Shown piece after piece: positions 51,593 to 60,847 of a DNA stretch of 64,000 nucleotides. Where the stretch lies: the NCBI RefSeq assembly GCF_001295975.1, contig NZ_LJHU01000018.1:1-64000 (forward strand). Reading direction: 5' to 3'. The translations under genes and the position numbers were made by a program. Position 1 is the stretch's first letter. Each line of letters starts with the position of its first letter. This DNA is from Brevundimonas sp. AAP58. GTDB taxonomy: Bacteria > Pseudomonadota > Alphaproteobacteria > Caulobacterales > Caulobacteraceae. The notes below the pieces were generated by a model. The model made no database searches and was not told the origin of the DNA. It worked only from the letters and a program-made list of their open reading frames with translations.

Positions 51593-52648
51593 ATGACCTT
51601 TCGCGTCCTCGCCGGCCTCGCCGCCGCCCTTACCCTCGCCGCGCCCGTGGCAGCCCAGGAAACAACGCCGCGCTGGGCCTTCGCCATCCACGGTGGAGCG
51701 GGCGTGATCGAACGCGCCGATCTTTCGCCGGAACAGGACGCCGCCTACCGCGCCTCCCTGTCGCGCGCGCTGGAAGCCGGGGCCGCCATCCTGCGTGACG
51801 GCGGGTCATCGCTCGACGCCATCCAGGCCGCCATCCAGATCATGGAGGACGACCCCCTGTTCAACGCCGGGCGGGGTGCCGTCTTCACCGCCGAGGGCCG
51901 CAACGAGCTCGACGCCGCCGTCATGAACGGTCGCGACCTGTCCGCCGGTGCCGTCGCGGGTCTCACCACCACCCGCCACCCCATCGCCGCCGCTCGCGCC
52001 GTGATGGAGAACTCGCCTCACGTCATGCTGATCGGCCAGGGCGCGGATACCTTCGCGGCGTCGCAGGGATTGGAGCAGGTCGACCCCTCCTACTTCTTCA
52101 CCGAGCGCCGCTGGCGCGGGCTCGAAAACTTCCTGCGTGAACGCAACCTGCCGATCCCGTCCCGCCCGGCCGGAGCCCCTGCTGCGGGCATGGCCTCGCT
52201 GGAGCCCGCGCCGCCGCTGAATGAGCGCAAGTTCGGCACGGTCGGCGCCGTGGCGCTGGATCAGTCCGGAACGCTGGCCGCCGGCACCTCGACGGGGGGC
52301 ACGACGGGCAAGCGTTGGGGCCGGGTCGGCGACGTGCCGGTGCTGGGCGCCGGCACCTATGCCTCCAACCGCGATGGCTGCGCCGTCTCGGCCACCGGCG
52401 ACGGCGAGTTCTACATCCGGGCCACGGTCGCCCGCGACATCTGCACCCGCATCGCCGCAGGCGCCTCGTCCGAGGACGCCGGTCAGGCAGAAGTCGACGA
52501 CGCCCTGTCGCTGGGCGGCTACGGCGGGGTGATCGTGGTCGACGGAAACGGCGTTCCCGGCTTCGCCATGACCACCTCGGGCATGTACCGCGGCGCGGTC
52601 ACATCCTCGGAACCCGCCCGCGTGGCCATTTACGCCGACGAACAGTGA
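51593..52648 (+). CDS. iaaA: Secreted isoaspartyl peptidase / plant-type L-asparaginase
   Basis: 351 residues. Signal peptide MTFRVLAGLAAALTLAAPVAAQ. Ntn-hydrolase that cleaves itself before the nucleophilic threonine in KFGTVGAVALDQSG (about residue 219). The alpha part has WAFAIHGGAGVIE and NAGRGAVFTAEGRNELDAAVMNG; the beta part has GTSTGGTTGKRWGRVGDVPVLGAGTYA. Degrades isoaspartyl dipeptides in the periplasm. The linker before the cleavage site (SRPAGAPAAGMASLEPAPP) is typical of the class. ATG 51593 chosen over the frame from 51506, which has no signal peptide. Confidence 0.94.
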   Translation: MTFRVLAGLAAALTLAAPVAAQETTPRWAFAIHGGAGVIERADLSPEQDAAYRASLSRALEAGAAILRDGGSSLDAIQAAIQIMEDDPLFNAGRGAVFTAEGRNELDAAVMNGRDLSAGAVAGLTTTRHPIAAARAVMENSPHVMLIGQGADTFAASQGLEQVDPSYFFTERRWRGLENFLRERNLPIPSRPAGAPAAGMASLEPAPPLNERKFGTVGAVALDQSGTLAAGTSTGGTTGKRWGRVGDVPVLGAGTYASNRDGCAVSATGDGEFYIRATVARDICTRIAAGASSEDAGQAEVDDALSLGGYGGVIVVDGNGVPGFAMTTSGMYRGAVTSSEPARVAIYADEQ

Positions 52649-52650
52649 AC

Positions 52651-53127
52651 ATGGGCCGCCCGGCGTCCGACATCCCGGGCGTGCTCGCCCCGCCGCCCCT
52701 GATCTATCTCGGCTTCCTCGCGCTCGGCTGGGGCGTCGGTCGTCTGATTGACGAACCAAGCCTTGGCCTCGACCGCAATTTGCGCGGCGGTGTCGCCCTG
52801 GCCGGCTTGCTTTTGGGGCTGGTGATCGAGGCGTGGGCGGCCGGGCTGTTCCAGAAGGCGAAGACGGCGGTCCAGCCCTGGAAGCCGTCCACGGCCCTCG
52901 TCACCACCGGCGTCTATGGCTTCACGCGAAACCCCATCTATCTGGGCTTCGCCATCACCTATCTGGCTCTGGCCATCGGTCTCGACAGCCCCCTGGCGAT
53001 CGTCCTGTTGATCCCCTGCCTGCTGATCGTCGACCGCTTCGTCATCCAGCGCGAGGAACGCTACCTCGCCGCCCGCTTCGGAGCCGACTACGAGGCCTAT
53101 CGGCGACGCGTTCGCCGGTGGGTCTGA
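52651..53127 (+). CDS. Isoprenylcysteine/phospholipid methyltransferase-like membrane protein
   Basis: 158 residues, four transmembrane helices. The C-terminal motif TTGVYGFTRNPIYLGFAITYLALAIGL followed by REERYLAARFGADYEAYRRRVRRWV is the SAM-binding signature of the ICMT/PEMT-type membrane methyltransferase family. Substrate cannot be assigned. ATG 52651 lies two bases after the iaaA stop, so the genes are cotranscribed. Confidence 0.88.
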   Translation: MGRPASDIPGVLAPPPLIYLGFLALGWGVGRLIDEPSLGLDRNLRGGVALAGLLLGLVIEAWAAGLFQKAKTAVQPWKPSTALVTTGVYGFTRNPIYLGFAITYLALAIGLDSPLAIVLLIPCLLIVDRFVIQREERYLAARFGADYEAYRRRVRRWV

Positions 53128-53252
53128 GGCGGCATGAGAGACGCGGCCGGTCCCCTGTCCCGCATCCCTGTTCGACATTACCGCCCCGTAACGTGCGCCC
53201 GGTCGATTGGCTCGATACGGTCGTTGAATCTGTCCGTCGGAGCCTCTGGACC

Positions 53253-56102
53253 ATGAAGTCGCGCCTGAAGTCGGCCGTCGCCGCGCTTGCCCTGATCACT
53301 GTGCTCGGGGCTCCGGCCCTCGCCGTCCCCGCCGTCGCCGTGGCGCAGGAGGCCTCGGCCTCGATCGCCGTGCCGCCCCTGGGCTTCGTCAAGCGCACCC
53401 TGCCCAACGGCATGGACGTCTACACGGCGCGCGACACCACCACCTCCAACGTCACCATCCAGGTCTGGTATCGCGTCGGCTCCAAGGACGATCCGGAGGG
53501 CCGCTCCGGCTTCGCCCACCTGTTCGAACACCTGATGTTCAAGGCGACCAAGGACTTTCCTGACGAAACCTTCGACCGCCTGACCGAGGACGTGGGCGGC
53601 AACAACAACGCCTTCACGTCGGACGACGTCACCGGCTACTACCAGACCGTCCCCGCCAACCACCTGGAGCGACTGATCTTCGCCGAGGCCAGCCGCCTGT
53701 CGTCGCTGGTCGTCAACGAGGCCGTGTTCGAAAGCGAGCGCGACGTGGTGAAGGAGGAATACCGCCAGGGCGTGCTGGCCCAGCCCTATGGCCGCCTGTT
53801 CAGCGTCTTCATGCCGGCGACCATCTATCAGGAGCACCCCTATCGCCGTACGACGATCGGCTCGATCGAGGACCTGGACGCCGCGACGCTGGAGGACGTG
53901 CTGCGCTTTCACGCCACCTACTACCGGCCCGACAACGCCATCCTGATCGTGGCCGGCAACTTCGATCAGGCCCAGCTGGATGGCTGGATCGATCAGTATC
54001 TGGCCCCCATCCCCAACCCCAACCGGCCACTGCCCGAAAACAACGTCCGCGAGCCTGAGCCGACCGGCCCGCGCGAGGCGACCTTCTATGCCCCGAACGT
54101 GCCGCTGCCTGCCGTGGTGCTGTCCTGGCCGACCGTGCCCTACGCCCATCCGGACCGGGTCGCCCTGACCGTGCTCGACGGCATCCTGTCCACGGGCGAG
54201 AGCTCGCGGATGTATCGCTCGCTCGTTTATGAGCAGCAGATCGCGGCCCAGGCATCGTCCAGCCCCGACTTCTCGCAGCAGGCCGGGGCTCTGTCGGCCT
54301 ACGCCATCATGGCCGGCGGCGAGACGCCAGAGACCGGCATCGCCGCCATCCGCGCCGAGATCGCCCGCCTGCGCGACGAACCCGTCACCGCCGCCGAACT
54401 GGCCGAGGCCAAGAACGAACTGGTGGCCGATGCCCTTCGCGGCCGCGAGACCATTGAGGACCGCGCCACGACGCTCGGCTTCGTCCTGATCAACACCAAC
54501 GACGCCTCCGTCGCCGACCGCCAGATCGCCGACATCCAGGCCGTGACGGCCGAAGACATCCAGCGCGTCGCCCGGCGCTATCTCACCGACGACCGGACCA
54601 TCACCATCCGCTATCTGAACGCGGACGAGCAGAACCCGCCGACGCCCCAGAACACCGACGTCACCGCCCCGGTGACCGTCGCCGACCTCGCCCCCGTCGG
54701 CCAGGTCTTCACCCTGCTGCCGGAAGCGGAGCGGACCCCGCTGCCCGAGCCGACCGCGCCGGTCTCGCCGACCACGCCGCCCGTCGCGGACTTCCGCCTT
54801 GCCAATGGGCTGCGCGTGCTCGTGGTCGAGAAGGAAGGCCTGCCGCTGGTCTCCGCCCGCCTGAACTTCGACGCGGGCGCGGCCTATGAGGCGCCTGGCA
54901 AGGCGGGTCTGGCCAACATGACCGCCGCCTTGCTGACGCAGGGCACCACCACCCGCACCGCGCCCCAGATCGCCACGGAGATCGAGCAACTGGGCGCCTC
55001 GATCGGCGCGGGCGCGGGGTCCGACTTCGCCAATGTCTACGCCAACGCCCCGGCCGACGTCTTCCCGCGCGCGGTGGAGCTGATGGCCGATCTGGTCCGC
55101 AACCCGACCTTCGCCGAGGAGGAGCTGGAGCGTCAGCGCGATCAGGCGCTGGACGGCCTGCGCGTCGCCCTGTCGACGCCCGGCCCCGTGGCGGCCCAGG
55201 CCGCCGGCCGCGTGATCTACGGCGAGGCCCCCTATGGCGCCCCCGGCGGCGGCACCCTGACCAGCCTTCCCGCCCTGACGCGCGAGGACGTCACGGCCTT
55301 CCATGCCGGGCGCTATCGCCCGTCGGACGCGACCCTGGTCTTCTCGGGCGCCATCGACGAGGCCGAGGCCCGTCGGCTGGCCGAGGCCGCGTTTGGCGAC
55401 TGGACCAGCCCGGCGGTCGCATCGGCCGCCGTCGATCCGTCCGGCCCGGCGCTGCCGCCCCGCGTCGTCGTCATCGACCAGCCGGGTGCCGGTCAGGCGG
55501 CGGTGACGGTCGCTATGCGGGGGGTGTCGCGCACCGACGCCGACTACTTCCCGCTGACGCTCGGAAACACGCTTCTGGGCGGCAGCTTCACCTCGCGGCT
55601 GAACCAGGAGATCCGCATCAAGCGGGGCCTGAGCTACGGCACCCGCTCGTCTCTGGGCGTGCGCGCCGACGAGGGCCTGTTCACCGCCAGCGCCCAGACC
55701 CGTAACGACGCGGCGGCCGAGGTCGCGAGCCTGATCCTGGCCGAGATCGAGCGGCTGTCGACCACCCAACCGACCGAGCAGGAGATGACCACCCGCCGCG
55801 CCATCCTGACCGGCGCCTTCGGCAGTTCCCTGGAGACGGTGGACGGCCTGGGCGCGCTCGTGGCCAATCTCGCCCTCTATGACCTGCCGATGAGCGATCT
55901 GGCGGCCTACGTCGGCAACGTCGAGGCGATCAGCGCCGCCGACGTGCAGTCGGCCTTTGCCGAACACCTGCCGGTCGATCGGGCCAGCCTGGTGATCGTC
56001 GGCGACGCCGCCCAGTTCATCGACGCCATCCGGGCGCAATATCCGCAGGTGGAGGTCATCCCTCTGACCAGCCTGAACCTCGACCGGGCGGCGCTGCAAT
56101 AG
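53253..56102 (+). CDS. Secreted M16-family zinc peptidase (tandem domains)
   Basis: 949 residues from ATG 53253; the longer frame from 52833 is a shadow. Signal peptide MKSRLKSAVAALALITVLGAPALA. First M16 domain: inverted zinc motif HLFEHLMF (HxxEH) at about residue 93, with the distal Glu in ESERDVVKEEYRQG. Second half repeats the fold (FRLANGLRVLVVEKEGLPLVSARLNFDAG) without HxxEH and is therefore a non-catalytic partner domain, as in other fused M16 proteins. It ends in ITSLNLDRAALQ-like sequence. Acts in the periplasm on peptides. Position follows iaaA and the methyltransferase gene, but with its own 125-base leader. Confidence 0.94.
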   Translation: MKSRLKSAVAALALITVLGAPALAVPAVAVAQEASASIAVPPLGFVKRTLPNGMDVYTARDTTTSNVTIQVWYRVGSKDDPEGRSGFAHLFEHLMFKATKDFPDETFDRLTEDVGGNNNAFTSDDVTGYYQTVPANHLERLIFAEASRLSSLVVNEAVFESERDVVKEEYRQGVLAQPYGRLFSVFMPATIYQEHPYRRTTIGSIEDLDAATLEDVLRFHATYYRPDNAILIVAGNFDQAQLDGWIDQYLAPIPNPNRPLPENNVREPEPTGPREATFYAPNVPLPAVVLSWPTVPYAHPDRVALTVLDGILSTGESSRMYRSLVYEQQIAAQASSSPDFSQQAGALSAYAIMAGGETPETGIAAIRAEIARLRDEPVTAAELAEAKNELVADALRGRETIEDRATTLGFVLINTNDASVADRQIADIQAVTAEDIQRVARRYLTDDRTITIRYLNADEQNPPTPQNTDVTAPVTVADLAPVGQVFTLLPEAERTPLPEPTAPVSPTTPPVADFRLANGLRVLVVEKEGLPLVSARLNFDAGAAYEAPGKAGLANMTAALLTQGTTTRTAPQIATEIEQLGASIGAGAGSDFANVYANAPADVFPRAVELMADLVRNPTFAEEELERQRDQALDGLRVALSTPGPVAAQAAGRVIYGEAPYGAPGGGTLTSLPALTREDVTAFHAGRYRPSDATLVFSGAIDEAEARRLAEAAFGDWTSPAVASAAVDPSGPALPPRVVVIDQPGAGQAAVTVAMRGVSRTDADYFPLTLGNTLLGGSFTSRLNQEIRIKRGLSYGTRSSLGVRADEGLFTASAQTRNDAAAEVASLILAEIERLSTTQPTEQEMTTRRAILTGAFGSSLETVDGLGALVANLALYDLPMSDLAAYVGNVEAISAADVQSAFAEHLPVDRASLVIVGDAAQFIDAIRAQYPQVEVIPLTSLNLDRAALQ

Positions 56103-56190
56103 GCAGGGGCAGGCGGAATCGGCGGGAGACGCATTTTCGACTTGCGAGCCTCTCCCGCCCTCCGCTATAGGCCCCGCTCTCGACTGAGAT

Positions 56191-56265
56191 GCGGGCGTAG
56201 CTCAGGGGTAGAGCATCACCTTGCCAAGGTGAGGGTCGGGCGTTCGAATCGCCTCGCCCGCTCCA
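56191..56265 (+). tRNA. tRNA-Gly (GCC)
   Basis: Acceptor GCGGGCG / CGCCCGC, D-arm GCTC...GAGC, anticodon stem TCACC / GGTGA with loop TTGCCAA (anticodon GCC), T-arm CGGGC-GTTCGAAT-CGCCT region, encoded CCA at 56263-56265. Confidence 0.95.
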
Positions 56266-56280
56266 GTCGAAACTAGGAAG

Positions 56281-56318
56281 ATCAGGGGCGTGCCGGTTTC
56301 GGCAGGCCCTGATTTTTT
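56281..56318 (+). terminator. Terminator after tRNA-Gly
   Basis: ATCAGGG (56281-56287) pairs with CCCTGAT (56307-56313) around an inner TGCCG...CGGCA hairpin, followed by a run of T ending at 56318. Confidence 0.85.
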
Positions 56319-56387
56319 CCAGCCCGGGCGCGGGTCATCATACGGTCATCCGATCCCACCGGCAGGCTCTTGGCTGGGCCTACCCCG

Positions 56388-57704
56388 TCAGGGTTGGGGG
56401 TAAAACCCCGGGTCGATCCGGCACGGTTCTCTCATCCGGGGGGCCAGAGCCTCGCACGCGGCGGCGATGCCGGCGGGCGTCGGCCGTTCACCGGTCTCGA
56501 TCCAGGCCTCAAGGGACTCCAGCAAAGCGACGTACTGGGGTGCAGACAAGCGGCTGTGTTCTGTCTCGGTCGTGAAGGTCTGAACCAGAAGGTTTGAACG
56601 TCCGGCCTCGCCGACCGTGTTGGCATACATCGCCGAATGCTCGACGAAGACCGTCGGATCGTAACGGGCGTGGATCGTGACGGTCGGCAGGATGATGTCG
56701 CCGCTCAGATCGCTGTCATAGGCCAGGGCCGCGACGGCGTCGGGATCGGCGGCGAACCGTTCGACGCCCTGGTTCAGCGCACGGTCGTCGTCGGAGCCGC
56801 GATAGGTGCGGCCCATGTTGTCGAACGGATTGCGTCCGCCCAGCCGCTTCCAGACCAGATCCTGAAACAGGTTCGTAGCCCAGGCCAGGTGCGCGACGAG
56901 ATGATCCTCCTCCAGGCCCGTGACCGAGAGGATGTTGCGGAGACGCGCGGTCTGCTCGGGCGTGCGCTCTGCCACCGGGCGGCCGACGCCAGTGCACTCA
57001 CGCACGCGGGCGGCGATCTCGGTCCGGGGCATGGTCTCGCCTTGCGGCAAGCCCTGCCACAGCGGATACTGCGCCTCGTCGGGACGAGGATGGTTCCGGC
57101 AGTAGAACTGATAAACCGCCCTGAGATCGGCACGGAACCCATAGGCCCGGGTCCCGCCACCGAGGACGCCGCTGCTCAACAGGACACCGTCGTAGTTGCG
57201 ACGTCCATCCGTCGCGACCGCATAGAGCTCGGCCGCCTTGGCGGCGACGTTCCCGCCCCAGGACTGGCCGTGCAGCAGGGTGCGCTCAGGCCGCCCCCAG
57301 CGGTCCCAGACGATCTGGCGCAGCTGATCGGTGTCCTCGGCCGCCATGCGGACGCCATAGCCACCCCGTCGATAGGTGGAGCCAGCCCAGGCGTAACCCT
57401 GCGCCACCATCATGGAGAAGCGGTCGAGGTCCTCGGCGGGTTCATCCCGCTCGGGATCGCCCAGCCGAGGCCCGCCGTGGGCGTGCAGGATGAGACGGCC
57501 GTTCCAGTCGGCCGGACGAGCATACCACCACCATGCCCCGCTTTCGGCCCGGCCCGACCAGCACTGCGTCCCGGCCGGAAGACTTTCGGGGCAGGTCTCC
57601 ATGCGAGGTGCCACGGCCTGAGCCCAGGCTGGGCTCGTGGCCGAGGGGCCCGCCGCCACCGCGAGAGCGGCAAGCGGGCCGAAGGTCCGGCGGAGTGCCG
57701 TCAC
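56388..57704 (-). CDS. Secreted alpha/beta hydrolase
   Basis: 438 residues from GTG 57704. Signal peptide about 1-29 (ending SPAWAQ). Serine nucleophile in LLHGQSWGGNVAAKAAELYA (GxSxxG), acid in IHARYDPTVFVEHSAMYA and histidine in TTETEHSRLS. GRLILHAHGGPRLGD supplies the oxyanion hole. The cap region has two cysteines (FYCRNHP and RECTGVG). It begins 5 bases after the TonB receptor stop, so it is the last gene of the dctA-receptor-hydrolase unit and probably acts on whatever that receptor imports. Substrate unknown (ester or peptide). Confidence 0.88.
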   Translation of the reverse strand: MTALRRTFGPLAALAVAAGPSATSPAWAQAVAPRMETCPESLPAGTQCWSGRAESGAWWWYARPADWNGRLILHAHGGPRLGDPERDEPAEDLDRFSMMVAQGYAWAGSTYRRGGYGVRMAAEDTDQLRQIVWDRWGRPERTLLHGQSWGGNVAAKAAELYAVATDGRRNYDGVLLSSGVLGGGTRAYGFRADLRAVYQFYCRNHPRPDEAQYPLWQGLPQGETMPRTEIAARVRECTGVGRPVAERTPEQTARLRNILSVTGLEEDHLVAHLAWATNLFQDLVWKRLGGRNPFDNMGRTYRGSDDDRALNQGVERFAADPDAVAALAYDSDLSGDIILPTVTIHARYDPTVFVEHSAMYANTVGEAGRSNLLVQTFTTETEHSRLSAPQYVALLESLEAWIETGERPTPAGIAAACEALAPRMREPCRIDPGFYPQP

Positions 57705-57709
57705 GGGTC

Positions 57710-60700
57710 CTAGAACTCCTTGGCGAGCGTGGCGTACCAGTAGCGGCCATAAGGGCGGTAGAGCGAGCCCAGATAGCCGGCCGACGACAGCGGGGGAGCC
57801 TCATCGGTAATATTGCGGGCCCCGATCCGGATGCGCGAGTCCGCCGCCCAGCCCGAGCGACCTTCCCACTCGTACTGGACATAGAGGTTGCCGGTGATCT
57901 GGCTCTCGACTTCCCACGGCACCCCCGCGGGCGACAGCAGATCGGTGTCGTCGACCGCGCTGATGTACTGGGTGAAGGCCCCCACCTGCCAGGGTCCCTG
58001 CGACCAGGTCAGTGAGCCGGAAACCCGCCACTCCGGCCGTCCGTTCTGGGCCAGGAGGTCGCTGGTTTCAGGCAGGGGCGTCGCCGCGTTGATAATGCCG
58101 GCGTCACGGGCCGCGTAGAGCGCATCGACCTGTGGGCCCGGCTCCCGTCCAAAGGAGATCAGCTTGGCCGCGTTCAGGTTCAGACGGAAGTCGCCGATCG
58201 GCGTGTCGCGCAGCCGCCACATCAGGCCCAGATCCAGCCCCTCGACGTCCTGGGGCAGCAGGTTCACGAAGCGGTCGCTGATCGAGACGATCACGCCGAC
58301 CGGGGTGATGCCTGTTCCGGCGAACAGGGCGATGTCGTCGGCGTTGGGGGCGGCGCGGGTGACCAGGGGGTTGGAGCGACCCTGCACGCGATCGAGATAA
58401 TCCTGGACCACGGCGTTACGGCCACCGAACAGGCCCACGATCTTCTCCTGCTGGATGCGCCAGCGGTCGACGGTGAAGGTGAAGTCACCCCAGGCCTCGG
58501 GCAGGAACTGCGGCTGGAAGACAAGGCCATAGGAGGAGTTGGTGCTCTCCTCCGGCTCGAGGTCCGGGTTGCCCGAGACCAGCAGCGACGCCCCGATGGA
58601 GCGCGAGCAGGCCCCGAAGGTGGCGATCCGCCCGGCGCGCAGATCCGCCTCGCAGCGGATATAGTCGGGGTTGGTCGTCAGGCGACCGTAGGTGGCGGTG
58701 TTGACCTGCTCCAGGTTCGGCGCGCGGAACCCTTCGGAATAGGAGCCGCGCAGGCGCAGGCCATCGAAGATGTCCCAGGACGCCGCGATCTTGGGCTTGG
58801 CCACATCGCCGAAGTCCGAATAGTGCTCGGCCCGGCCCGCGATCTGGACGTTCAGCTCGCGAACGAGCGGGATGTTCATCTCGGGCGAAACCAGCGGAAC
58901 GGCGAACTCGACATAGGCCGAGGCGACGGTGCGATCGCCCTCCGTGTCCGGGTTCTGGCTGACGGCGATGACGTTGCTCAGCGAGACCGCGCCCGTGACC
59001 GCGTCTACGAAGGGATTGGTGCCGTCCAGGTTGGAGTCGCGGTCGTCACGCTGGGTCTCGCGGCGAGCCTCGAGGCCGAAAGCGATACCCACGTCTCCGG
59101 CCGGCAGACTGAACAGGTCCGGCCGCGAAACCTTGAAGTCCCACTGGGTCAGGGTCGTCCGCGACTCCCGCCGCAGCCGGAAGGTGATGGCGTCGATCGC
59201 CGTCTGCGAACTGGGCGTGCAGTCGCCGAAGCTGGTCTGGTTCACGCAGCCGCCGTTGAAGGGATTGTAGGCATCGGGCGTCGACAGGGCGAGCGAGGCC
59301 TGAAGGGCCGTGGAGTTAACCGCATCGGACTCGTCGACCGCCTCGGCCTCGGAATAGAGAAGCGCCGTCTCCCAGTCGAAGCCACGCCACTCGCCACGCA
59401 GCCCGCCGAGCGCCCGGGCCTGGTAGTTGGAGACGTCTACGCCCTGATAGCCCGCGTCGACGAAGCGGTACTGGTTCAGGCGGACCGCCAGGCCGGCAGC
59501 GGGAACGTTGGTCAACCCGGCGATACGGTTCGGGTTGACCGTGCCGTTGGCGAAGGTCACCGGACCGAACGGATTCCAGTAGTTCGAGGCCGGGATCACC
59601 AGGGTGTTCAGGTTGATGACCGGCGGCTGGATGCGCCGGGTGTCGGCCGTGTAGTAACCCAGCTCGCCGAAGGCCGTGACGGTGTCGCTCAGATCGTAGT
59701 GCCCGGCGACAAAGACGTTCAGCCGCTGGGTGTCCGGCAGCACGGTGGTGCCGGGCGCGGTGTCGAAACGAAGGTCGCGCTGAACGCCGTTGAAGTTCAG
59801 GGCACCGGAGCCCAGGCAGACGTCGCCGTTGGGAACCAGGCACCCGGTCAAGGCGGTCGGTTGGATGTGGAAAGCGCCAGCGGCTGTGGTCAGCGCCTGG
59901 GTGCCGCGCCGGATCGTGCCCGGCCCGTTGACGACCGCCAGGTTCGCCCAGGCCCCGCGCGTGTTGCGGAAATCAGGAACATTGCTCGAGGCGTAGTCCG
60001 GCTCATTGGCGAACAGGGGACGCAGGTTGTCTGTTGCTGTGAAGTCCTGATCCTCGGCCCGGAGCGCTGTGCGGTCGGTGTAGTCGATGAAGGCCGAGAT
60101 GTTGCCGCGCTCGAAGTCCTTGCCCGCGAAGATGCCGAGGTTGAACTCGCGCAGGTGCGTGCCCTCGGCCCCGCCGTACTGGGTGGTGATGCGCAGGCCG
60201 TCGAAGTCGTCGCGCAGGACGGTGTTGACCACGCCGGCGACGGCATCCGCGCCGTAGATGGCGGCGGCGCCGTCCAGCAGAACCTCCAGCCGCTCCAGCC
60301 CAGAGACCGGAATGGCGTTGGAGTTGTAGCTCAGCACCGGCACCGTGCCGGTGTCGGACGTGCCCTGGCTGGTCGGGTGCTGGACGATGCGGCGACCGTT
60401 CAGCAGCACCAGGGTGTTGCCGACGCCCAGGGACCTCAGGTTCACCGAGTTCACGTCACCCCGCGCCGCGTTCGAGGTCTGGGGGTTATTGGCCGCGCTG
60501 AACAGGACGTCGCCCATCTGAGGGATGGTGCGCAGCAGATCGTCGCCGTTGACCGCTCCAGTGGCCAGGATCTGCTCCTCGCTCAGCACCGTCACCGGCA
60601 GGGCGGCGGTGACGTCCGCGCCTCGGATCTGGGAGCCGACCACGACGATGTCGTCGACCGAGGAGGCCTGCTGATTGTCGGCGGCGCGGTCGGCCTGGGC

Positions 60701-60808
60701 CTGCGCGGCCGGGGAAAGGGCCGTGGTCTGGGCCAGCGTGGGGCCCGCGAGGGCCAAAAGGCCGGTGATGGCGGTTGTCGCCAGAAGGGTGGTCCGGATG
60801 GTGATCAT
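57710..60808 (-). CDS. TonB-dependent outer-membrane receptor
   Basis: 1032 residues from ATG 60808, preceded by GGAGG. Signal peptide MITIRTTLLATTAITGLLALAGPTLA. A TonB-box-like DDIVVVGSQI follows at about residue 52, the plug domain (about 65-170; NLRSLGVGNTLVLLNGRRI, LERLEVLLDGAAAIYGADAVAGVVN), and a 22-strand barrel ending KEF with terminal phenylalanine. This is the oligopeptide/oligosaccharide-receptor-like type common in Caulobacterales. It lies between dctA and a secreted hydrolase, suggesting uptake of an organic-acid-containing ligand (inference). Confidence 0.95.
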   Translation of the reverse strand: MITIRTTLLATTAITGLLALAGPTLAQTTALSPAAQAQADRAADNQQASSVDDIVVVGSQIRGADVTAALPVTVLSEEQILATGAVNGDDLLRTIPQMGDVLFSAANNPQTSNAARGDVNSVNLRSLGVGNTLVLLNGRRIVQHPTSQGTSDTGTVPVLSYNSNAIPVSGLERLEVLLDGAAAIYGADAVAGVVNTVLRDDFDGLRITTQYGGAEGTHLREFNLGIFAGKDFERGNISAFIDYTDRTALRAEDQDFTATDNLRPLFANEPDYASSNVPDFRNTRGAWANLAVVNGPGTIRRGTQALTTAAGAFHIQPTALTGCLVPNGDVCLGSGALNFNGVQRDLRFDTAPGTTVLPDTQRLNVFVAGHYDLSDTVTAFGELGYYTADTRRIQPPVINLNTLVIPASNYWNPFGPVTFANGTVNPNRIAGLTNVPAAGLAVRLNQYRFVDAGYQGVDVSNYQARALGGLRGEWRGFDWETALLYSEAEAVDESDAVNSTALQASLALSTPDAYNPFNGGCVNQTSFGDCTPSSQTAIDAITFRLRRESRTTLTQWDFKVSRPDLFSLPAGDVGIAFGLEARRETQRDDRDSNLDGTNPFVDAVTGAVSLSNVIAVSQNPDTEGDRTVASAYVEFAVPLVSPEMNIPLVRELNVQIAGRAEHYSDFGDVAKPKIAASWDIFDGLRLRGSYSEGFRAPNLEQVNTATYGRLTTNPDYIRCEADLRAGRIATFGACSRSIGASLLVSGNPDLEPEESTNSSYGLVFQPQFLPEAWGDFTFTVDRWRIQQEKIVGLFGGRNAVVQDYLDRVQGRSNPLVTRAAPNADDIALFAGTGITPVGVIVSISDRFVNLLPQDVEGLDLGLMWRLRDTPIGDFRLNLNAAKLISFGREPGPQVDALYAARDAGIINAATPLPETSDLLAQNGRPEWRVSGSLTWSQGPWQVGAFTQYISAVDDTDLLSPAGVPWEVESQITGNLYVQYEWEGRSGWAADSRIRIGARNITDEAPPLSSAGYLGSLYRPYGRYWYATLAKEF

Positions 60809-60847
60809 GGTGAGTCCTCCCAAACTCGATGGTTCGTTTCTTGTGGT

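Noticed and set aside
53178-56099. 973-codon open frame on the minus strand opposite the M16 peptidase
   Set aside because: It lies exactly antisense to a well-supported peptidase. High-GC codon bias opens such frames, and the product is Arg/Gly/Asp/Gln-rich with no motif.
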